Source: Herbidospora galbida (GTDB lineage Bacteria > Actinomycetota > Actinomycetes > Streptosporangiales > Streptosporangiaceae). From it: a stretch of DNA of 36,759 nt. Position numbers and translations under genes: made by a program. The notes under the pieces were generated by a model. It was not told the DNA's origin, ran no database searches, and saw nothing but the letters and a program-made list of their open reading frames with translations. Positions within the stretch are counted from its first letter, which is position 1, and each line of letters begins with the position of its first letter. Below, piece by piece: positions 31,965-36,759 of the stretch. The DNA lies in the NCBI RefSeq assembly GCF_005233835.1, contig NZ_SZQA01000056.1, forward strand, positions 1 to 36,759, written 5' to 3'.

Positions 31965-33082
31965 GCTACGCGCACGGACTCGTCATCGGGAAGTTCTATC
32001 CGCCGCACGCCGGCCACCACCACCTCATCGACACCGCGGCGGAGCGGTGTGAGCTGGTCACGGTGGTCGTGGCGGCCAACGCGGTGGAGACGATCCCGCT
32101 CGCCGACCGCGCGGCCTGGCTGCGCGAGGCGCACCCCCAGCCCAACGTGGTGATAGCGCCGGTCGTGGACGACATCGCGATCGACTACGACGACCCGGAG
32201 ATCTGGACCGCCCACGTGGACGTCTTCCGGTTCGCCCTCGCCCTGGCGCACGGCCCCGGCGTGGCGGTCGACGCGGTGTTCAGCTCCGAGGACTACGGCG
32301 ACGAACTGGCCCGCCGCTTCGGCGCCGTGCACGTGCCGGTCGACCCGGCCCGGGAGCGGCACCCGGTCAGCGGGACGCTGGCCAGAGAGGATCCGGTCGC
32401 GGCGTGGCCGTGGCTGAGCCCGGCGGTCCGGGCCCACCTGGCCCGGCGCGTGGTCGTCGTCGGCGCGGAGTCGACCGGCACGACCACGCTGACCCGCGCG
32501 CTGACCGCCCACTACGCCGCGCGCGGCGGCGTCTGGGCGGCCACCCGCTGGGTGCCCGAATACGGCCGCACCTACTGCGAGGAGAAGCTGGCCCTGGCCC
32601 GACGGGCGGCCAAACTCGCCGGCGAGCCGGAACCGTGGATGGACGACCTCCGGTGGCGCCCCGAGGAGTTCACCGTCGTCGCCGAACGCCAGCTCGCCTG
32701 GGAGGACGCCGCCGCGCGGGTGGGTTCGCCGGTGCTGTTCTGCGACACCGACCCCTTCGCCACCGCCCTGTGGCAGGAACGGTACGCCGGGACCACGACC
32801 GACGAGGTGTGGCGGATCGCCGACCGCGCCCGGCACGACCTGTGGATCCACACCAGCGTCGAGGGCGTCCCCTTCGAACAGGACGGCTGGCGCGACGGCG
32901 AGCACCTCCGGCACGCCATGGACGCGCGCTTCCGGGAGCTGCTGGCCGCGCGCGGGATGCCACACCTGGTCGTGTCCGGCCCGCCCGCCCGGCGGCTGGA
33001 GACCGCGGTGCGGGCGGTGGACGCGCTGTTCAGCCGGCCGGCACCCGGACCTGGCGGAACAGCCGCCGCGCCCGGAGGGTGA
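31961..33082 (+). CDS. nadR: NadR-like bifunctional NMN adenylyltransferase / nicotinamide riboside kinase
   Basis: The protein has 373 residues, GTG start, overlapping pnuC by 4 bp. The N-terminal nucleotidyltransferase has G-K-F-Y-P-P-H-A-G-H-H-H-L (HxGH-type motif) and F-S-S-E-D-Y-G. The C-terminal kinase domain begins V-V-V-V-G-A-E-S-T-G-T-T-T-L, where the usual Walker A Lys (G-K-[ST]) is Thr. It continues with W-V-P-E-Y-G-R and F-C-D-T-D-P-F-A-T. There is no N-terminal DNA-binding domain, unlike enterobacterial NadR. Predicted path: riboside to NMN to NAD. Whether the changed P-loop is fully active cannot be told from sequence. It overlaps the convergent GNAT gene by 53 bp. Confidence 0.85.
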   Translation: MSYAHGLVIGKFYPPHAGHHHLIDTAAERCELVTVVVAANAVETIPLADRAAWLREAHPQPNVVIAPVVDDIAIDYDDPEIWTAHVDVFRFALALAHGPGVAVDAVFSSEDYGDELARRFGAVHVPVDPARERHPVSGTLAREDPVAAWPWLSPAVRAHLARRVVVVGAESTGTTTLTRALTAHYAARGGVWAATRWVPEYGRTYCEEKLALARRAAKLAGEPEPWMDDLRWRPEEFTVVAERQLAWEDAAARVGSPVLFCDTDPFATALWQERYAGTTTDEVWRIADRARHDLWIHTSVEGVPFEQDGWRDGEHLRHAMDARFRELLAARGMPHLVVSGPPARRLETAVRAVDALFSRPAPGPGGTAAAPGG

Positions 33083-33707
33083 AGCCGAGCTTCTCGTACA
33101 GGCGGATGGCGTTGACGTTCGACGCCGAGGCGTGCATGAACGGGGTCTCGCCGCGCGCCCGGATGCCGGCCGCCACCCCGAGGACCAGCCGGGTGGCCAG
33201 CCCCTGCCCGCGGAACGAGGCGTCGGTGCAGACCGCGCTGATCTCGGTCCAGCCGGGCGGGTGCAGCCGCTCCCCCGCCATCGCGACGAGCTTGCCCTCG
33301 TGGCGGACGCCCAGGTAGGTGCCCATCTCGATGGTCCGGGGCAGGAACGGCCCCGGTTCGGTGCGGGCCACCAGGTCGAGCATGTCGGGCACGTCGTCGG
33401 GGGTGAGCACGACCGCCTCGTCGAAGGGTTGGCCCCACACGGCGCTGCCGTCGAGCTGCACTCCGTCGATGTTCTGCACGATCTCCCAGCCGTCCGGCAG
33501 GGGCGCGTCGAAGGTCAGGCTGATGGTGCCGCCGGGGCCGGCGAAGGAGGCGATGGCCGCCCACTCCTCGGGGTTCGGGTCGCCGGGGACCCCGAGGAAG
33601 ACCGACACGTCCGGCTGGTAGCGGCGCACCCCGCCCCGCACCTCGGCGAGGTGGGCGTGCGGGCCGGTCAGCGCCGCCCAGCCGGGGTTGTCGAGTACGT
33701 GCGCCAT
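33030..33707 (-). CDS. GNAT-family N-acetyltransferase
   Basis: The protein has 225 residues from ATG 33707, sharing one base with the upstream stop (TGATG). The catalytic half holds E-I-S-A-V-C-T-D-A-S-F-R-G-Q-G-L-A-T-R-L, the acetyl-CoA motif A (R-x-x-G-x-[GA]), and ends N-A-I-R-L-Y-E-K-L-G-F. The N-terminal 110 residues are a second, degenerate GNAT-like half. It is the last gene of an amino-acid ABC importer operon. In Firmicutes such acetyltransferases (SnaA) N-acetylate S-alkyl-cysteines after uptake; that function here is inference. Confidence 0.85.
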   Translation of the reverse strand: MAHVLDNPGWAALTGPHAHLAEVRGGVRRYQPDVSVFLGVPGDPNPEEWAAIASFAGPGGTISLTFDAPLPDGWEIVQNIDGVQLDGSAVWGQPFDEAVVLTPDDVPDMLDLVARTEPGPFLPRTIEMGTYLGVRHEGKLVAMAGERLHPPGWTEISAVCTDASFRGQGLATRLVLGVAAGIRARGETPFMHASASNVNAIRLYEKLGFTLRARRLFRQVRVPAG

Positions 33708-34687
33708 CAGCCCTCCTGCAGCGGCAGGCCGGGCGGGTTGATCCGCGACTCGGGGATGGCCTCGTTGCCCAGGCCCCAGCGGTCGAGCACCTTCTGGTAG
33801 CTGCCGTCCTTGATGACCGTGTTGAGGGCCTCGTTGAGCGGCTTGACCAGGCCGTTGTCCTTCAGGGTCATGGCGGCGATGAGGCCCTGGAGGTCGGGCC
33901 CGGCGCCGGAGGCGGTGCCGACGATCTTCGTGTCCGCACCGACGGCGACGTTGTAGGCGATGCTCGGGTTCGGGCCGAAGTAGGCCTGGATGCGGCCCGA
34001 CTTCAGGGCGAGCAGGGCGTCGCCGTAGAGGTTGTAGTAGGAGATCTCGGCGGGCTTGAGACCGGCGTCCTTGTTCTGCTCGTCCCAGTCGAGCAGGATC
34101 TTCTCCTGGTTGGTGCCCGACCCGACCGAGACCTTCAGCCCGGCGATGTCGGCGGGCTTGGCGATGGCGGCGATCGGGCTGTTCGCGGCCACCTGCCAGG
34201 CGAGCTGGTCGACGCGGTAGGTCGCGAAGTCGTAGATGTCCTTGCGTTCCTCGGTGACGGTCACGTTGTTGAAGACCGCCTCCAGCTTGCCCGACTTGGC
34301 GCCGACGAAGAGGTTCTCCCAGGAGCTGATCTCGCTGGCGTACTCCAGGCCGAGCACGTCGGCGACGAGCTGGGCGAGGTCGGTCTCGACGCCGATGTAG
34401 GTGAGGTCGTCGTCGGCCAGGAACCCGAGCGGCGGCGCGCCCTCGCCGCTGTGCCCGACGAGCAGCTTGCCGTCGGCGGCGATGGCCGGGGGCACCTGCG
34501 CGGCGATGGCGTCGACCTTCTGGGCGCGGATGCGCTGCTGGTCGGGGCTGGTGTTGACGGCGCCGCCGGACGGGGCGGCCGACCCGGCCGCCGTCGCGGG
34601 TGGCGCGGCGGCGTTCTCGGGTCCGGGCTCGGCGCCGCAGGCCGCCAGGAAGATCAGAAGGGCTGCGGGCACGGCGAATCGGCGCAT
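33707..34687 (-). CDS. ABC importer substrate-binding lipoprotein (SBP_bac_3)
   Basis: The protein has 326 residues; ATG 34687 follows AAGGAG. The lipobox L-A-A-C (14-17) gives a lipid anchor, and an Ala/Pro/Gly-rich linker follows. The binding domain shows the family 3 pattern: G-V-E-T-D-L-A-Q-L-V-A-D-V-L-G, W-E-N-L-F-V-G-A-K-S-G-K-L-E-A, T-E-E-R-K, and G-S-G-T-N-Q-E-K. Polar amino acids or derivatives are the usual ligands. The position between the ATPase and acetyltransferase genes suggests a sulfur-containing or modified amino acid, but this is inference. Confidence 0.87.
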   Translation of the reverse strand: MRRFAVPAALLIFLAACGAEPGPENAAAPPATAAGSAAPSGGAVNTSPDQQRIRAQKVDAIAAQVPPAIAADGKLLVGHSGEGAPPLGFLADDDLTYIGVETDLAQLVADVLGLEYASEISSWENLFVGAKSGKLEAVFNNVTVTEERKDIYDFATYRVDQLAWQVAANSPIAAIAKPADIAGLKVSVGSGTNQEKILLDWDEQNKDAGLKPAEISYYNLYGDALLALKSGRIQAYFGPNPSIAYNVAVGADTKIVGTASGAGPDLQGLIAAMTLKDNGLVKPLNEALNTVIKDGSYQKVLDRWGLGNEAIPESRINPPGLPLQEG

Positions 34688-34700
34688 GGGGGGTTTCTCC

Positions 34701-35453
34701 TTAGAGGACGCGGCTGATGAACGCGCGGGTGCGTTCGTGCTGGGGGTGGTCGATGACCTGGTCGGGCGGTCCCTGCTCGACGACGAGGCCCTCGTCGAGG
34801 AAGACGACGGTGTCGGCGGCCTCGCGGGCGAAGCCGATCTCGTGCGTGACGACGACCATGGTCGTGCCCGATTTCGCCAGGTCGCGCATGACGTCGAGGA
34901 CCTCGCCGACCAGTTCGGGGTCGAGGGCGGAGGTGGGCTCGTCGAACAGCACGACCTTGGGGTCGAGGGCCAGGGCGCGGGCGATGGCGACGCGCTGGCG
35001 CTGGCCGCCGGACAGCGTGCCCGGGTAGGCGTCGGCCTTGTCGGACAGGCCCACCCGCAGGAGCAGGCGGTTCACGGTCTCGGCGACCTCGGCCTTCGGG
35101 CGGCGCTGGGCCGAGAGGGGGGCCTCGGCGACGTTCTCCCGTACGGTCAGATGGGGGAACAGGTTGAAGTTCTGGAAGACGAAGCCGATCTTCGTACGCT
35201 GCCGGAGGATCTCCCGTTCGGGCAGCTCGTGCAGCACGTCGCCGGAGCGCCGGTAGCCGACGAGCTCGCCGTCGACGGCGACCGTGCCGGCGTCGACCTT
35301 CTCCAGGTGGTTGATGGTGCGCAGCAGTGTCGACTTGCCCGACCCCGACGGGCCCAGGACGACGGCGACCTCCCCGGGGGCGACCTTCAGGCTGACGCCG
35401 CGCAGCACGCGCAGGGCGCCGAAGCTCTTGTGCACCCCGTCGATCTCGATCAT
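34701..35453 (-). CDS. ABC importer ATP-binding protein, polar amino acid type
   Basis: The protein has 250 residues. ATG 35453 overlaps the permease TGA (ATGA); the longer open frame is a shadow. Walker A G-P-S-G-S-G-K-S-T, Q-loop V-F-Q-N-F-N-L-F-P-H, signature T-L-S-G-G-Q-R-Q-R, Walker B V-V-L-F-D-E-P-T-S-A-L-D-P-E, H-loop V-V-T-H-E. The F-Q-x-F-N-L-F-P-H and S-A-L-D-P-E-L sequences are typical of GlnQ/HisP-type ATPases. All catalytic residues are present. Confidence 0.92.
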   Translation of the reverse strand: MIEIDGVHKSFGALRVLRGVSLKVAPGEVAVVLGPSGSGKSTLLRTINHLEKVDAGTVAVDGELVGYRRSGDVLHELPEREILRQRTKIGFVFQNFNLFPHLTVRENVAEAPLSAQRRPKAEVAETVNRLLLRVGLSDKADAYPGTLSGGQRQRVAIARALALDPKVVLFDEPTSALDPELVGEVLDVMRDLAKSGTTMVVVTHEIGFAREAADTVVFLDEGLVVEQGPPDQVIDHPQHERTRAFISRVL

Positions 35454-36304
35454 GACCGGCCTCGTCCGTAGTGGCGTTCGATGTAGTGCTGGACCACCGA
35501 CATGACCGTGGTCAGCGCGAGGTACCAGATGGCGGCGACCAGCAGCAGCGCGACCACCCGGCCGTTGCGCATGTAGATGACCTGGACCTGGTAGAAGAGC
35601 TCGGGCAGGGCCATGATGTAGACCACCGAGGTGCCCTTGACCAGGCCGATGATCTCGTTGCCGGCGTTCGGGACGATGCTCCGCATGGCCTGCGGCAGGA
35701 TGATCCGGAAGAACCGCCGCACCCGGCGGATGCCCAGCGCGGCGGCGGCCTCCCGCTGGCCCGGGTCGACCGCGAGCAGCCCGCCGCGCACGATCTCGGC
35801 GGCGTAGGCGGCCTGGTGCAGCGCCAGCCCGAGCGCGGCGGCGGTGACCGGCCCGATCAGGTCCATCGTGCCGACCGAGAAGAACGAGGGCCCGAACGGG
35901 ATCCCGAACGACAGGCGCGGATAGAGCAGCGCCAGGTTGTACCAGAACAGCAGCTGCAGGATCAGCGGCACGGCCCGGAACACCCAGACGTACCCCCAGG
36001 CGACCGACGACAGCAGCGGGTTGGGCGACAGCCGCATCACCGCGAGCACCCCGCCGAGCGCGAAGCCGAAGACGGTGCCGAGGGCGGTCAGCTCCAGCGT
36101 GAGCAGCACCGCGCGGAGCACCGAGGGCGCGAAGAGGTACTGGCCGACCACCTCCCACTCCCAGGCAGGGTTGGTGACCAGCGAGTTGGCGGCCATGGCG
36201 AGCAGCATCACCACCCCGGCGGCGGCCAGCCACCGGAACGGATGCCGGGTGGGCGCCACCTTCGACCCGGTGGCTTGCCGGACGGCCGGCGCGGTCGTGG
36301 TCAT
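35450..36304 (-). CDS. ABC importer permease, polar amino acid type
   Basis: The protein has 284 residues; ATG 36304 follows GAGGAGG. It has an N-terminal polar region, then five or six TM segments. The coupling motif E-A-A-A-A-L-G-I (within V-D-P-G-Q-R-E-A-A-A-A-L-G) contacts the ATPase. Y-A-A-E-I-V-R-G-G-L-L just before it is the usual polar-amino-acid permease block. It opens the operon permease-ATPase-SBP-GNAT and probably works as a homodimer, since there is only one permease gene. Confidence 0.9.
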   Translation of the reverse strand: MTTTAPAVRQATGSKVAPTRHPFRWLAAAGVVMLLAMAANSLVTNPAWEWEVVGQYLFAPSVLRAVLLTLELTALGTVFGFALGGVLAVMRLSPNPLLSSVAWGYVWVFRAVPLILQLLFWYNLALLYPRLSFGIPFGPSFFSVGTMDLIGPVTAAALGLALHQAAYAAEIVRGGLLAVDPGQREAAAALGIRRVRRFFRIILPQAMRSIVPNAGNEIIGLVKGTSVVYIMALPELFYQVQVIYMRNGRVVALLLVAAIWYLALTTVMSVVQHYIERHYGRGRS

Positions 36305-36367
36305 GGGGGGCGTGCCTCCTCTTTGGGATGACTGAAGCTCAGCATGTTATGGACATTTCCGTCAAGT

Positions 36368-36410
36368 CCTACTTGTTAAGTAGGTAATTATTCCCTACTA
36401 TTCCTGTAGG
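36368..36410 (+). promoter_or_regulatory. Promoter with two inverted repeats between divergent importer and monooxygenase genes
   Basis: The -35 TTGTTA (36373-36378) and -10 TACTAT (36396-36401) are 17 bp apart and drive the flavin monooxygenase. A 7-bp palindrome, CCTACTTGTTAAGTAGG (36368-36384), covers the -35. A second inverted repeat, CCTAC/GTAGG (36394-36410), covers the -10. The shared CCTAC half-site suggests one dimeric regulator binding twice. The AT-rich stretch also lies upstream of the importer operon on the other strand. Confidence 0.6.
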
Positions 36411-36432
36411 AAAAGCCGTTCGAGGAGACCAC

Positions 36433-36759
36433 ATGACTCTGCATCTGGCCGCCGCCCTCGACGGCGCCGGGTGGCATCCCGCCGCCTGGCGTGCCGAGGG
36501 CGCGAGCCCGGACGCCCTGTTCACCGCCGCCTACTGGACCTACCTGGTCCAGGAGGCCGAACGAGGGCTGCTCGACTTCGTCACCTTCGAGGACACCATC
36601 CGGCTGCGGACCTGTCCGGGCGACGAGGTGACCGGCCCGCTCGACGCGATGCTCCTGGCCACGGCGACCGCCCCGCTGACGTCCCGGATCGGGCTCGTCC
36701 CCGCGGCCGGCAGCGGCGACGCGGCGGCCGGGCTCGCCGCCCTCGACCGGGCCGGCCCC
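36433..36759 (+). CDS. LLM-class flavin-dependent monooxygenase, N-terminal part (window edge)
   Basis: 109 codons are visible; ATG 36433 follows GAGGAG. Early residues L-A-A-A-L-D-G-A-G-W-H-P-A-A-W-R, then F-T-A-A-Y-W-T-Y-L-V-Q-E-A-E-R-G-L-L-D-F-V-T-F-E-D, and L-D-A-M-L-L-A-T-A-T-A-P-L-T-S-R-I-G-L-V-P fit the TIM-barrel start of luciferase-like, FMNH2-dependent monooxygenases of the NtaA/SnaA/CmoO kind. The rest lies beyond the window. Divergence from an amino-acid importer with an acetyltransferase hints at sulfur-compound oxidation. Confidence 0.85.
   Translation, partial: MTLHLAAALDGAGWHPAAWRAEGASPDALFTAAYWTYLVQEAERGLLDFVTFEDTIRLRTCPGDEVTGPLDAMLLATATAPLTSRIGLVPAAGSGDAAAGLAALDRAGP

Overview
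The window is high-GC actinobacterial DNA. Strong G/C third positions, GTG starts, leaderless promoters and several actinobacterial families (DUF6461, DUF6458, NB-ARC/TPR proteins, a PnuC-NadR pair) suggest a filamentous actinomycete, perhaps Streptosporangiales. The genus is inference. It has two halves that meet at a tRNA-Pro(GGG) gene at 24517-24593.

Left half (1 to about 24.5 kb): an accessory, partly decayed island ending in the C-terminal remnant of a tyrosine recombinase next to the tRNA. From the left it holds the 5' end of an IS630-type transposase that appears to have cut off the 3' end of a copper-radical-oxidase-like kelch gene. Next is a decayed IS256 element with both terminal inverted repeats. 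Then come a DUF6461 gene and a 1,665-residue secreted multidomain protein ending in a NucA/NucB-type DNase domain (a candidate toxin and immunity pair), and a truncated pentapeptide-repeat protein. Three STAND NTPase loci follow: NACHT-HEAT (11.8-15.4 kb), NB-ARC-TPR with a translationally coupled 117-residue partner (15.6-18.4 kb, minus strand), and nSTAND1-WD40 (19.5-24.0 kb). A LppX/LprG-like secreted protein sits between the last two.

The main discovery candidate is that the NACHT-HEAT and nSTAND1-WD40 proteins share a homologous N-terminal module of about 190 residues: a Gly/Ala-rich, two-helix membrane-like hairpin followed by a long helical region. The ATPases and sensor repeats behind it differ. 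This looks like a modular NLR/Avs-like conflict system with one effector module on interchangeable sensors. The WD40 gene has 14 nearly identical 43-residue repeats and carries two single-base deletions and one nonsense codon. A diverged repeat of about 115 bp occurs three times on the + strand, twice just downstream of these STAND genes and once beside the IS256 element.

Right half (24.6-36.8 kb): compact and apparently intact. It holds small membrane and hypothetical proteins, two of them sharing a domain; an RNA/DNA methyltransferase; a leaderless ArsR regulator with a perfect palindromic operator, coupled to a VOC-family protein; an ABC exporter; a small secreted protein; a pnuC-nadR operon; and a polar-amino-acid ABC importer with a GNAT acetyltransferase, divergent from a flavin-dependent monooxygenase. 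That last set resembles the S-alkyl-cysteine salvage gene clusters of Firmicutes.
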